Of a stretch of 64,000 bases of DNA, positions 43,325-56,568 are shown in pieces. The notes beneath the pieces are model-generated. The model was not told where the DNA came from. It did no database searches and saw only the letters and a list, made by a program, of their open reading frames with translations. The DNA is taken from positions 1 to 64,000 of the forward strand of contig JAQGHR010000072.1 in assembly GCA_028291545.1 (NCBI GenBank). Reading direction: 5' to 3'. Source of the DNA: Planctomycetota bacterium (lineage in GTDB: Bacteria; Planctomycetota; Planctomycetia; Isosphaerales; Isosphaeraceae). Position 1 is the stretch's first letter; every line of letters starts with the position of its first letter. The position numbers and the translations under genes were made by a program.

Positions 43325-45787
43325 TCAGCCCCCCGCTCGCTTCTGCATGCGTTTCTCGATACGGAGCGCCTTGCGTTCTTCGGGCGTGAGGGGCGGAGGG
43401 GCGTTGGGATCGCGGGGGCGGGCCAGGCGGAAAAGCAGTTCGCTCGCGCCGCGGGTGGCCCCACGCAGGAGGAATCCCTTGCCCATATCGGCGAGACCGG
43501 CACGGAACGCGTCCTTATCGATCTGAGGTCGATCCAGCGTCCCTCGGATCGATACCGAGATGCTCAATCCGCCCACCACATCGGCAAGAGCGGCGTTGTT
43601 GGGAAACATCGCCGAGGTGAGGGGAAGCGTGGTGCGAAGGTCGAGGCTACGGTCGAAACCGACCGAACCTTCGATCTCGATCTTCGTCAGATTTCCCACC
43701 GGCACCGCGAGGCCACGCTGATGGACCCTGCCGTCGGAGATCGACAGCACCACGGGTTGGTCTAGCCGCAACGTGGCATCGCTCCGCCCGATCAACTCCA
43801 GGACCGTCGCGGCGAACGGCCCCGGTGCGAAAACGACGTCCTGAAAGACGACGTTCCCCTCGACCACGGCCTTCTTCCGGGCGTTCGCCCCCAACGGAAG
43901 CTCGGCCCGATCGATCCTCGCCGAAACACGCCCTCTGGCTCGCGTCGTCCCCTCAAGAATCGGGGCCACGAACGAGAGAACCCGCCGGGTGGCTTCTTCA
44001 TTGACCTCCGCATCGACCAGCTCCGAGCCTGGACCGAGCTTGAGCATCAGCTCCGGCTCGCGGACGAGTTGCGGGACGAGCCGAAGCCGACCGCCGTTCA
44101 GTGTGGTCTCGATCGGCTCGAAGCGGAACGACTCCCCCTCGCTATGGCCTACGACGCGTGTTTTCCCCAGAGATAATCCCGCCCGACTGGCCGAGTCTAG
44201 GCCAATCTCCAGACGCTCGTCCGAAAAAAACGTACCGGTCCCGCCCCTCGCCCTGGCCCGGATCGAGAGCCCTTCCAGACGAAGGGCGTCACGATCGGGC
44301 CCGAGACTGGCTTCGGGAAAAGTGGCTTCGATCGTCCCCACGTAGCCCGTTGCCTCGCGCTTCAGGTCGGCCGCGAAGGGTCCGGAGCCGGAGATCTGGA
44401 ACGTGCCGAGATCGATGAAGTTGGCCACCTGTCCGGTGAGTGCGGCCAGATCGAGCTTGCCGGCGAGCCTCACGCCGCTGTCGAGATTGCCTCGACCCTC
44501 GGCATTGAGAAATGCGCTCTCGACCGCGACACTCTCGACGGTCAACGAACCCTCACGTTCGAAGACCTTGGCGGAGAGCTTGAACGGATCGCGCATGATG
44601 ATCTTGGTCTCGCCCAGATGAGCCGCGACGTCGTGAATGCCCGCGGTCGCGCTCCAGAGACGCTGGTCGGGCCTGGGCTCAACATCGATCGAAAGCTCGG
44701 CCGTTCCGCGATCGAGCCGCAGGCCCTCCTTGAGCCTTAGCGTCCTCGGCAACTGGGTCGCCAGAGCCGCAAGGTCAAGCGTGCCGACGATCCTGTTCGA
44801 GATCACCGAATCTCCGGGAATCGTCCCCGAGGCCAGGAGCGATCCGACAGGCGAGCGCAGGTCAAGGCCCGCGATCGCCCAACCGCGATCGGTCCGGTTC
44901 AGCGACCACGATCCCGCAAGCTCGTCGAGTCGGAGTCGATCTCCGGAGAGTGCCTCACCGGACATCTCGAGCGCCAGCAATCGCGCCTTCCCGTCCGTCG
45001 ACCAGCGGGCATCGGTTCCGATCACCGTCTCGCGCTTGGCTCCGAATCGGCCGTCCAGCCCAACACGGATTGAGACGCCCTGGACAGTGACATGAAGAGG
45101 CCACTTCGAAGCCAGAAACTCGATGGTCAGACCATTTTTCCCCGCCGGAGCTTGATCCCAGCGATCATAGCTACCAGTGATAACAAGTGAGCGTCCGTCC
45201 TCATCTCTGAGCGCCCCGTCCCAGGTGACGCGTCCCGGAGCGGCCGGTCGCCGGATCATCAGATCGAAGCTGCTCGCCTCGATCGGTTCCGCAAGTCCCG
45301 GGCTTCTCACGCGAAGCGATCCCTCGGCGATCTCAATGGTCAACTCCGCCGGTGGCGGTCCATCCAGGATCGGCCGCAGCGCTTCGACGAGATCAATCGA
45401 GCCGTCGTCCGCACGTTCGATATCGAGGATGGCCCCGGGAAGCGAAAGTTTGCCATATCTGGGACGCTTGAAAAGTGCTTGAAATAGGTTCCGATCCCAG
45501 ACCGCCTGCTGGCAATCCACGACCTTTTCGCCCTGCGCATCGCGGACCACCAATCCGTCAAGCTCGGTCGGACGGAACCAGGAGAACCGAAACCTGGCAA
45601 CGTCCAGACGACCGGGATTCAACGTCCGGTTGGCGCGATCAAGCAGCCAGGCCCGGGAGAATTCCGTGTTGAGGATCTGCGGCAGGAAGGCAACCAGCGC
45701 CACGAAAAGAACGATCAGACCCGCCACGACGCGTTTCCACCATCGCCGCTTCGGGGGGGCGAGCGGGGTCTTGGCGATCTGATCCAT
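43325..45787 (-). CDS. AsmA/TamB-like large envelope protein
   Basis: 820 residues. One N-terminal transmembrane helix (about 18-38, VVAGLIVLFVALVAFLPQIL) then a long beta-rich chain. AsmA-type features are visible in the first 120 residues (RANRTLNPGRLDVARFRFSWFRPTELDGLVVRD). The C-terminal part has repeated LTKIEIEGSVGFDRSLDLRTTLPLT and LSVSIRGTLDRPQIDKD patterns as in AsmA_2 proteins. Such proteins are anchored in the inner membrane and span the periplasm, with a proposed role in lipid transport to the outer membrane. Clear divergence means the subgroup is uncertain. Confidence 0.75.
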   Translation of the reverse strand: MDQIAKTPLAPPKRRWWKRVVAGLIVLFVALVAFLPQILNTEFSRAWLLDRANRTLNPGRLDVARFRFSWFRPTELDGLVVRDAQGEKVVDCQQAVWDRNLFQALFKRPRYGKLSLPGAILDIERADDGSIDLVEALRPILDGPPPAELTIEIAEGSLRVRSPGLAEPIEASSFDLMIRRPAAPGRVTWDGALRDEDGRSLVITGSYDRWDQAPAGKNGLTIEFLASKWPLHVTVQGVSIRVGLDGRFGAKRETVIGTDARWSTDGKARLLALEMSGEALSGDRLRLDELAGSWSLNRTDRGWAIAGLDLRSPVGSLLASGTIPGDSVISNRIVGTLDLAALATQLPRTLRLKEGLRLDRGTAELSIDVEPRPDQRLWSATAGIHDVAAHLGETKIIMRDPFKLSAKVFEREGSLTVESVAVESAFLNAEGRGNLDSGVRLAGKLDLAALTGQVANFIDLGTFQISGSGPFAADLKREATGYVGTIEATFPEASLGPDRDALRLEGLSIRARARGGTGTFFSDERLEIGLDSASRAGLSLGKTRVVGHSEGESFRFEPIETTLNGGRLRLVPQLVREPELMLKLGPGSELVDAEVNEEATRRVLSFVAPILEGTTRARGRVSARIDRAELPLGANARKKAVVEGNVVFQDVVFAPGPFAATVLELIGRSDATLRLDQPVVLSISDGRVHQRGLAVPVGNLTKIEIEGSVGFDRSLDLRTTLPLTSAMFPNNAALADVVGGLSISVSIRGTLDRPQIDKDAFRAGLADMGKGFLLRGATRGASELLFRLARPRDPNAPPPLTPEERKALRIEKRMQKRAGG

Positions 45788-45804
45788 GAGCGGCTCCGTA
45801 AACA

Positions 45805-45833
45805 GGCGGGGCGGACGGATCGTCCGCCCCGCC
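45805..45833 (-). terminator. Strong hairpin terminator of the acetyl-CoA synthetase gene
   Basis: A perfect 13-base stem, GGCGGGGCGGACG (45805-45817) with CGTCCGCCCCGCC (45821-45833), loop GAT. On the minus strand it begins 41 bases after the acs stop (45874) and is followed by TGTTTACGG. The other strand gives TCATTTTA. As no plus-strand gene ends here, it most likely terminates acs. Confidence 0.75.
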
Positions 45834-45873
45834 TCATTTTATGGGCCGAGTATGCCGACGGATACCACGACGT

Positions 45874-47838
<1,965 letters not shown>

Positions 47839-48084
47839 GCTGGCGTGCTCCGCTCTGGATATTGGACTCGTCGGCCCGGGAAAGCAGCCGAGCCTGGATC
47901 TTAGGACCGCCGAGCAGCCCCGTCAATCGTCGCGAAGGCGGGAGCCGACCGGGAGAAAGCTCGACTATGGCGCAACTATTGCTCATGTTCGCACGGATAG
48001 CGATGATGCCGACGATTCGCCCCGTCGGGTCGCGCCAAAGTCCAAGGGATGCGATCACGTGGTTCTACTCGGGAGAGGGACGAG

Positions 48085-48702
48085 ATGATGCGCAAATTTT
48101 TCCTGACCGCGTTGGTGACCTCCTTGACGGCCGCAATGGCCCTCGCACAAAACCCGGTGGGCACGACCGCGACCACGACCCAGACTCGGACCAAGACGGA
48201 TGCGCAGACCACGACGGCAACCCGGGCCGCCGTCAGCGATCCCCTCTTTGCCAGCGCCGCGGCGTTGTCCGGGTTGGCGGAGGTTACCATCAGCAGGATT
48301 GGCCTGACCAGGGCCACGAACCCCGACCTGAAGACCTTCAGTCAGCGGATGATCGACGAGCATACCAGGCTGAACCGCGAACTGATCGACCTCTCCGCCA
48401 CGAAGCGGATCGTTCTCCCGGTCGTCCTGGACCCTCGCGCTCAGTTCTGCGCCCAAAGCCTCGTCGGACTCACGGGGGATGAGTTCGATCGCTGCTACGC
48501 CAAGGCCCAGTACGTCGCCCACATGGACGCCGTCGCCATGTTCGAGGCCGAGGCCGAACGCGGTCTGGATCCCGACGTCAGAGCCTGGGCCGCCCGCACG
48601 CTCCCCCACCTGAAGGAGCATCTTTCCATGGTCAAGCCCTGGGCCATGAAAGCCGAGAAGGACAAGCCCAGCACTTCCGACCGAGCCAATCCGGAGAAGT
48701 GA
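48085..48702 (+). CDS. DUF4142 (ferritin-like) secreted protein
   Basis: 205 residues from the tandem ATG at 48085, preceded by GGGAGAGGGA. Signal peptide MALAQ region (TALVTSLTAAMALAQ). The four-helix DUF4142 pattern is clear: FASAAALSGLAEVTISRIGL, NPDLKTFSQRMIDEHTRLNRELI, and DAVAMFEAEAERGLDPDVRAWAARTLPHLKEHLSMV. DUF4142 proteins are periplasmic and stress-linked; metal binding by the paired His/Glu is possible. A good hairpin follows. Confidence 0.88.
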   Translation: MMRKFFLTALVTSLTAAMALAQNPVGTTATTTQTRTKTDAQTTTATRAAVSDPLFASAAALSGLAEVTISRIGLTRATNPDLKTFSQRMIDEHTRLNRELIDLSATKRIVLPVVLDPRAQFCAQSLVGLTGDEFDRCYAKAQYVAHMDAVAMFEAEAERGLDPDVRAWAARTLPHLKEHLSMVKPWAMKAEKDKPSTSDRANPEK

Positions 48703-48722
48703 TGGCTCAGCACTGGACCGAC

Positions 48723-48755
48723 ACCGTGGGGGTGAGGCGTCCTCATTCCCACGGT
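48723..48755. terminator. Hairpin between convergent DUF4142 and BluB-like genes
   Basis: Arms 48723-48737 and 48741-48755 match over 13 of 15 positions around loop CGT, 21 bases beyond the DUF4142 stop. TTGTTC follows on the plus strand. Probably a terminator for the plus-strand gene. Confidence 0.6.
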
Positions 48756-48804
48756 TGTTCCCGGGAAAGCGGTCGAACGGCGCTGTGGGCCGGCTTTCCG
48801 TTCG

Positions 48805-50663
<1,859 letters not shown>

Positions 50664-50673
<10 letters not shown>

Positions 50674-51941
50674 CACGGGTGACGCGGTCGAGACGCCCGG
50701 GGCCGCTCGCGGTCGTCGTGGTCGTGGCCATCCTCGCGAGGCTGATCGTGATCGCGCCGCGAGTCGGACGACCCGCCGATGATCCGGATAATTATCTCCC
50801 CATCGCCCGATCGCTCGCGGCGGGTCGAGGGTTCAGTCTGAGTGATCGTCCGACGGCGTATCGTCCCCCGCTCTACCCCTTGATCCTCGCCCCGATCGTG
50901 GGAGAGACGGGGACGGATTTCACGCTCCCCATCGCCACCTTGCACCTGGCCCTCGGGGCCGGAACGGTCGTCTTGACGGCGGTCGCCGCGCGGCGGTGGG
51001 GCCTGAGTCCCCGACGCGTGTTGGTGGCCGCATCGATCGTGGCGCTCGATCCCGTGCTCGTCGTGCAATCGCGATCGGTGATGACAGAGTCGCTCGCGGC
51101 GTTCCTGTTGGCGGGCGGTATTGCGGCGTCGGCGCGCGCGAACTTGCGCGGCACCGCGTCCGCCGGTTTGTGGTTCGGGCTGGCCGCTCTGTGTCGGCCC
51201 AGCACACTGCCCGCCGCATGCCTGGCCGCCCTTTTCGCGGCGGTGACCGGCGAAGGGTCCTGGCGCGCGAGAATCCTCCGCGGCGTCCTGTTCGCGGGGG
51301 TCGTCGCGGCCGTGCTCGCACCCTGGGCCTTGCGGAATGCACGCGTGTTTGGCGAGCCCGTCTGGACCACTACGCACGGAGGCTACACGCTCGCGCTCGC
51401 GAACAATTCCGAGTATTATCGCGACGTCCTCCACGGCGCCCCCGGCGCAGTCTGGACCGGCCCGAACCAGCGCGCATGGTTCCTCAAGGTCAGTCGCGAG
51501 ACCGACAGCATGACGGAACCGCAAGCGGACCGCTATCTGAGGGCCTCGGCACTGGAGATGTTGCGGGCTCGTCCGTCGGATTTCGCCCGGGCAAGCCTCG
51601 CGAGGCTTGCCCGGTTCTGGGGCCTCGCGCCGTCGGGCTCGGTCTATCCCCTCCCGCTCAGGATCGCGTCGGCCCTCTGGACGACCCCGCTGTGGATCTC
51701 GGTATTCCTGGGGCTTGCATGTCCAGATGTCTGGAAATGGCCGCGGGGTGTGGCCGTTGCCGTCATCATTTCTCTCACATGCGTTCATGCTGTGTTTTGG
51801 ACAGATCTTCGCATGAGAGCACCCGTTGTTCCATCACTGGCGTTGATCTCGGCATCGGGGTGGATTTGGCCGCGGAAAAAAATCCGAGAAAAATCCGAAA
51901 AAGGGCCAAGTTGCGCTGTGCAAAATGGCGAGATCGGTTAG
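50664..51941 (+). CDS. GT39/ArnT-like membrane glycosyltransferase
   Basis: 425 residues from the ATG at 50664 (GTGs at 50667 and 50670 are alternatives); the frame from 50472 overlaps the rhomboid gene. About nine to eleven transmembrane helices. The first loop has the acidic pair D-D (RPADDPDNYLPIARSLAAGRGF) and TAYRPPLYPLILAP typical of the PMT/ArnT superfamily, which use polyprenyl-phosphate sugars. It likely glycosylates a protein, lipid or wall polymer. Acceptor unknown. Confidence 0.82.
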
Positions 51942-52030
51942 TCTTGAGATTGCCGCTCTGGGCGGGACCCCATAGCCGTCAGGAAGCTAGCCTCGCCAGA
52001 ACGTTCATCTTGCAAGCAGAGGGATTCGCA

Positions 52031-52516
52031 GTGGCTAAGAAGCTTTATGTAGGTAACCTGACCTACGACACGTCAGAAGACAATTTGGTGGAGTTGTTCA
52101 GCGAGTTCGGCGAGGTCCTGTCTGCTCAGATCATCATCGATCGCGACACGAACCGCTCGAAGGGGTTCGGTTTCGTCGAGATGGCCGATGGACAGGCGGC
52201 GGACGACGCGGCGAATCAGTTGAACGGTCAGGACTTCAAGGGTCGAAACCTGACGGTTAATGAGGCTCGCCCCCGCGAGGATCGCGGTGGTGGCGGCGGC
52301 GGTGGAGGTCGTGGCGGTTATGGTGGTCGCGGCGGAGGCGGTGGCAGTGGCGGCGGCTACGGTGGTGGCGGCGGCTACGGCGGCGGTGGCAGCAGTGGCG
52401 GCGGCTACGGCGGTGGCGGTGGTAGCCGAGGCGGCTCGGGCGGTGGCGGCGGCTACGGTGGTGGCGGCCGAGGCGGCTCGGGCGGCGGCGGTTACGGTGG
52501 TGGCAGCCGTTATTGA
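52031..52516 (+). CDS. RRM RNA-binding protein with glycine-rich tail
   Basis: 161 residues from a GTG start with AGAGGGA before it; the annotated longer open frame is not the gene. One RRM (about 1-80) with RNP2 LYVGNL and RNP1 KGFGFVEM, as in bacterial Rbp proteins related to cold response. The last ~75 residues are almost only Gly with Tyr, Ser and Arg (repeats GGGGYGGGG, SGGGYGGGG), like cyanobacterial and plant Rbps. The glycine tail is encoded by a short-period GGC/GGT repeat prone to length change. A clear terminator follows at 52574. Confidence 0.93.
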   Translation: MAKKLYVGNLTYDTSEDNLVELFSEFGEVLSAQIIIDRDTNRSKGFGFVEMADGQAADDAANQLNGQDFKGRNLTVNEARPREDRGGGGGGGGRGGYGGRGGGGGSGGGYGGGGGYGGGGSSGGGYGGGGGSRGGSGGGGGYGGGGRGGSGGGGYGGGSRY

Positions 52517-52573
52517 GTCCTAGGCACCGAAGACCCTGCGCGGTCGCGGTGCCACGACAGACCAAATCGACAC

Positions 52574-52598
52574 GGGCCGACCCACTCTGGGTCGGCCC
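52574..52598 (+). terminator. Terminator of the RRM gene
   Basis: A perfect 11-base stem, GGGCCGACCCA (52574-52584) with TGGGTCGGCCC (52588-52598), loop CTC, followed by TTCGCGATT. 58 bases after the RRM stop. Confidence 0.75.
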
Positions 52599-52644
52599 TT
52601 CGCGATTCCCCGATTGTGCATCTGCTAAACGCCGCTGCCTCCGT

Positions 52645-52672
52645 TTGAGATTGCGTGGGAGGATGTTAGAAT
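52645..52672 (+). promoter_or_regulatory. Putative promoter of the kinase gene
   Basis: TTGAGA (52645-52650), a 16-base spacer and TAGAAT (52667-52672); both hexamers match five of six sigma70-type positions. The kinase ATG is at 52760, giving a leader of about 80 bases. Confidence 0.5.
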
Positions 52673-52759
52673 ACTGAGTACGCCTGCATGGTCACGGGGC
52701 GACGCTCAGACCGTACAGGTCCGGTCCCCTCACATCGGCCTACTCAGGATTTTGCGCCC

Positions 52760-54280
52760 ATGATCGAAGTCGACGCAGAATCTCTCGCCGAGAATGCCGT
52801 CCTCATCGGCTTACTCTCCCGGCAAGAGTTGCGGGAGGCACGAGACGAGGCCGAAGACGGGACGACCGCCGCACTCGCGCGGGTGATGATGCGCAAGGGC
52901 TTCCTGACAAGCTGGCAACGTGACAAGATCCTGAAGGGCGACGTCTCGGGGTTCTTCTACGGCCCGGCCAAGGTTCTTTTCCACCTCGCCGAGGGGACGT
53001 TCGCTCGCGTCTATCGCGGCAAGCGCGTGCCCGGCGATTATTCCGTGGCCATCAAGGTCCTTCGCCGTCGCTTCGCCACCGAGCCCGCGGCCGTCGCCAG
53101 GTTCAATCAGGAGGCGGAGTCGGGGATGAAGCTCGATCATCCGAACATCGCCAAGATTTACGAATTTGGTGAGCAGGACAAGAGCCCTTACATGATCATG
53201 GAGTTCATCGAGGGCTCCAACCTGAGGGACTTCCTCAAAATCCGCAAGACGCTCTCGACGACAGACGCGATGCCCCTGATCCTGGGCGCCGCCCGGGGAC
53301 TCCAATATTCGCTCGATCAAGGCGTGACTCACCGCGACATCAAGGCGACGAACATCCTGATTTCCAGTCTCGGCGAGGCGAAGCTCGTGGACTTCGGCCT
53401 GGCCGAGATCGACAAGGGTGACTTTTCGGCCGTCGCGTCGCAGGGCGTGCGCACTGTCGATTACTCCGCCCTGGAACGTGGCTGCGGGAGCCAGAAGGGC
53501 GACCCACGCTCCGATATCTACTTCCTCGGATGCGCCTTCTATCAGATGTTGACGGGCAGCCCTGCGATGGCCGAGACCGAGACGAGCGATCAGCTCGCAA
53601 AAATGCTCAAGCGGTCGTTTTCCGCCATCAAGCCGCTCTCCGAGCACCGCCTGGCTCCTCCTGCGGAGCTGGCCCGAATCATCGAGAAGATGATGAAGAT
53701 GGATCTGAAGTCGCGCTACCAGAACATGGACGACGTGGTGAAGGATCTGGAAGCGTTCAACGAGAGCATGAGCAGCGAGCCGCGCCAACCCGGCACGAAT
53801 AACCACTCCGCGTCGATCGTTCGGAAGAAGACCAAGCTCCGGCCGGTGACGGGATCGGCCGAAGATCTGTTCGCCGCCGCATTCGGCGACGAGGCGTTGC
53901 CTACGGGCCCGAAGCACTTGCTCTGCGTCGAGTATCAGGAGCCCATCAAGGACGCGTTCCGCAAGGTTTTCACGCAAATGGGTTACAAGGTCATGATCGT
54001 GAGCGACGCCGAGCTCGCCGCCGAGCGATTCCGGGAGTCCCCGCCCGATGCCGTGGTCTTCGACGCCGATGGCCTCGGCCCCGAGGCGCTCGACGCCTAC
54101 CTCGAAATGCACGAAAAGGCGCACGAGGACGGGCATGACCTCAAGGCCCTTGTCCTCCTCGGTCCCCGTCAGGCGGCTCTAAGCGCAAAGTTGCCGTCGG
54201 ACGACCGCATCATCGTCCTTCACAAACCGCTCAAGATGAAGGACGTTCAGAACGCGCTCAACGAGCTGGTGCCGGCTTGA
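52760..54280 (+). CDS. Ser/Thr protein kinase fused to a degenerate receiver domain
   Basis: 506 residues from the ATG at 52760. Residues 1-65 hold the planctomycete module ALARVMMRKGFLTSWQRDKIL with GFFYGP before the kinase. Kinase domain about 70-335: degenerate glycine loop (LAEGTFARVYRG), K99 (VAIKVL), E120, H191-R192-D193 (HRDIKATN), D211 (DFG), so active-site residues are kept. From about 385 a receiver-like fold: LLCVEYQEPIKDAF where an acidic pair is expected but E-Y occurs, then D in VVFDADGLG and a late K in HKPLKMKD. The acid pocket is altered, so phosphorylation there is doubtful. It may sense a partner response regulator. No transmembrane helix. Confidence 0.88.
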   Translation: MIEVDAESLAENAVLIGLLSRQELREARDEAEDGTTAALARVMMRKGFLTSWQRDKILKGDVSGFFYGPAKVLFHLAEGTFARVYRGKRVPGDYSVAIKVLRRRFATEPAAVARFNQEAESGMKLDHPNIAKIYEFGEQDKSPYMIMEFIEGSNLRDFLKIRKTLSTTDAMPLILGAARGLQYSLDQGVTHRDIKATNILISSLGEAKLVDFGLAEIDKGDFSAVASQGVRTVDYSALERGCGSQKGDPRSDIYFLGCAFYQMLTGSPAMAETETSDQLAKMLKRSFSAIKPLSEHRLAPPAELARIIEKMMKMDLKSRYQNMDDVVKDLEAFNESMSSEPRQPGTNNHSASIVRKKTKLRPVTGSAEDLFAAAFGDEALPTGPKHLLCVEYQEPIKDAFRKVFTQMGYKVMIVSDAELAAERFRESPPDAVVFDADGLGPEALDAYLEMHEKAHEDGHDLKALVLLGPRQAALSAKLPSDDRIIVLHKPLKMKDVQNALNELVPA

Positions 54281-54289
54281 GTCCGGCGA

Positions 54290-55132
54290 TCAGCCCGGCC
54301 TTTTCTCCGGGACCTTCAGTCCCATCCGCTTCATGAGCATCTGCAAGTCTTCCCATGTCTCCTTCTTCGCGGAGGGCGTGCGGAGAACGTAGGCAGGGTG
54401 CCATGTAACGATCGTCGGGATGCCACCGTAGCTGTGCCACTTGCCCCGTAGACGGTTCATCGGAAGGGCCGTCTGCAGTAAGGTCGACGCCGCGATCTTG
54501 CCGAGCACGCAGAGGAACTGCGGTCGGATGATCGCGATCTGTCGCTCGAGATACGGCAGGCAATTGGCGATCTCTTCGGGCGTGGGATTGCGGTTTTCGG
54601 GCGGGCGCGACTTGACCACGTTGGCGATGAACACATCCTCGCGGGCCAGGCCCATCCCCTTCGTGATCATGTCGGTTAGCAAGATTCCGGCCTTACCCAC
54701 GAACGGTCGTCCGGTCCGATCCTCCTCGGCGCCGGGCGCTTCGCCGATGAACATCAATCGGGCCGTCGGCGATCCTTCGCCGAACACGGTTCGTGACCGG
54801 CTCGCGACCAGCATCGGGCATCGCGAGCACTCCGCGACTTCCGAAGCCAACGCCGCCAGGAGGTCGGGGCGATGTTCGGCCGGGACCTCCGTTCCGCCGA
54901 TGTCCGGCTCGCCGAAGAGTGGGGTCGAGAGCATGACCGGAGCCGGACTTGTCGGAGCGACCGGACTCGGGCGAGGGATCGGTGGCCCAGCAATCGCGGG
55001 CGGTTCGGCTAGATCGGTCCGGACCGATCTCTCGATCACCCGTTGAGGCGGGGGCGACGGTATCCGCTCGATCCCGGCGCGTCGGAGCGATTCGAGCCTC
55101 TGTCGGATCTGCCGCATCATCTCGTCGCTCAT
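54290..55132 (-). CDS. Uracil-DNA glycosylase, family 4 (iron-sulphur)
   Basis: 280 residues from the ATG at 55132, which overlaps the NDH-2 stop by four bases (ATGA). The first ~90 residues are a Pro-rich, low-complexity leader. The catalytic part has motif A FIGEAPGAEEDRTGRPFVGKAG, motif B HPAYVLR, and cysteines for a 4Fe-4S cluster: C-S-R-C-P and C-L-P-Y ... C-V-L-G with 16 residues between the last two. Removes uracil from DNA. Translational coupling with NDH-2 is curious but may be chance. Confidence 0.93.
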   Translation of the reverse strand: MSDEMMRQIRQRLESLRRAGIERIPSPPPQRVIERSVRTDLAEPPAIAGPPIPRPSPVAPTSPAPVMLSTPLFGEPDIGGTEVPAEHRPDLLAALASEVAECSRCPMLVASRSRTVFGEGSPTARLMFIGEAPGAEEDRTGRPFVGKAGILLTDMITKGMGLAREDVFIANVVKSRPPENRNPTPEEIANCLPYLERQIAIIRPQFLCVLGKIAASTLLQTALPMNRLRGKWHSYGGIPTIVTWHPAYVLRTPSAKKETWEDLQMLMKRMGLKVPEKRPG

Positions 55133-56505
55133 GGGTCGTACCTCGTCGTCACCATGGGCTGGGACGGTGGCGCGTCGGACGGTGGCAAGAGCTCGGAAGT
55201 CAGCCCATGGACCAGTGGTCCTTTGACCCGGCCGGTGATCAGTCTCGCCCCGCGATCGTACGTAACGTAGGACCACGCCCACTGAATCATGACCAGAAGG
55301 CGATTGCGAAAACCGATCAGAAAGAAGATGTGGACGAACAGCCAGAGCAGCCATGCGATGTAGCCCGACGCCTTCCACTTCCCCAGCTGCGCTACGGCCG
55401 CTCCTCGGCCGATCGTGGCGAGCATCCCTTTATCACGATAGTGGAAGACGCTACGCGGTCGGGATCCAAGCATAGTCCTGAGATTCTCGGCCGCCGCCGC
55501 TCCCATCTGCATGGCCGCCGGAGCGACGCCCGGGACGAGCTTGCCCTCGGACTCCACGTGCGCAAGGTCCCCGATCACGGCGATCTCGGGATGGCCCGGT
55601 ATCGAGAGGTCCGGCTCCACCATCACACGCCCAGCGCGGTCGAGCGGAACGCACAACGATCTCGCTAGCGGCGACGCCGCGACCCCCGCGGCCCAGAGGA
55701 TCGTCTTCGCCGCAATTCGCTCGGTGCCCGCCGTCACGCCATCGGCGTCAATCTCGGTCACGATCTTTCCCGTGCGTACCTCCACACCCAGCCGTTCAAG
55801 TTGCTCCTTCGCCTTGGTGGACAGCTCGTCCACATAGGCGGATAGCACCTTGTCCGTGCCTTCGAGCAGGATCACACTTGCCTCCGCCGGGTCGATATGG
55901 CGGAAGTCGCGGGAAAGTGTATGTCGCGCGACCTCCACGAGTGTGCCCGCAAGCTCCGTCCCGGTCGGGCCCGCGCCAACGATCACGAATGTCATCCAGG
56001 CGCGGCGTACCTCGGGATCGGGCTCACGTTCGGCAACCTCGAACGCCGTGAGCACGCGCCTTCGTATATCGAGCGCGTCCTGGATGCTCTTCAGGCCCGG
56101 AGCGAATGGTTCCCATTCGTCGTGGCCGAAATAGGAGTGCGTCGCGCCGGTGGCCAGGATCAGGAAGTCGTAGGGAACGAGCCCATCGGCCAGCACGACC
56201 ATGCGCCGGCTGGTGTCGATCGAGACGACCTCCGCGAGGATTACCTCGACGTTCTTCTGCCCCCGGAGGATGCGACGAATCGGGGCGGCGATGTCCGACG
56301 GATTGAGCGCGGCCGTCGCGACTTGATAGAGCAAGGGCTGAAAAAGATGATGATTCGAACGGTCGATGACCGTGATCCGGACGTCAACCTTTTTCAAGGC
56401 GCGCGCCGCGGTGAGCCCGCCGAATCCCGCGCCAACGATGACCACACGGGGGACGCCGGATGGAGAAGCGTCGGCCTGTGCTGGTAGACCGCTTGAGATC
56501 GTCAT
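55129..56505 (-). CDS. Type II NADH dehydrogenase (NDH-2)
   Basis: 458 residues from the ATG at 56505; the frame to 57087 crosses the metalloprotease gene on the other strand. FAD-binding VVIVGAGFGGLTAARAL, the NADH Rossmann FVIVGAGPTGTELAG, the IGDLAHV FAD motif near 320, and two C-terminal hydrophobic helices (YIAWLLWLFVHIFFLIGF) for membrane association. It feeds electrons from NADH into the quinone pool without proton pumping. Confidence 0.92.
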   Translation of the reverse strand: MTISSGLPAQADASPSGVPRVVIVGAGFGGLTAARALKKVDVRITVIDRSNHHLFQPLLYQVATAALNPSDIAAPIRRILRGQKNVEVILAEVVSIDTSRRMVVLADGLVPYDFLILATGATHSYFGHDEWEPFAPGLKSIQDALDIRRRVLTAFEVAEREPDPEVRRAWMTFVIVGAGPTGTELAGTLVEVARHTLSRDFRHIDPAEASVILLEGTDKVLSAYVDELSTKAKEQLERLGVEVRTGKIVTEIDADGVTAGTERIAAKTILWAAGVAASPLARSLCVPLDRAGRVMVEPDLSIPGHPEIAVIGDLAHVESEGKLVPGVAPAAMQMGAAAAENLRTMLGSRPRSVFHYRDKGMLATIGRGAAVAQLGKWKASGYIAWLLWLFVHIFFLIGFRNRLLVMIQWAWSYVTYDRGARLITGRVKGPLVHGLTSELLPPSDAPPSQPMVTTRYDP

Positions 56506-56568
56506 ACCCGCATTGTAACTTGATTCCTTGCCCGATGGAGCGCGGGCCTTCGATCCGGGAGACACCCT

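Noticed and set aside
50996-52516. 506-residue open frame that contains the RRM protein at its end
   Set aside because: The first 345 codons are out of frame with the glycosyltransferase gene; the GTG at 52031 with its ribosome site starts the real gene.
52257-52565. Minus-strand His/Arg-rich open frame opposite the glycine tail
   Set aside because: It is the complement of the GGC/GGT repeat and has no start site or motif.
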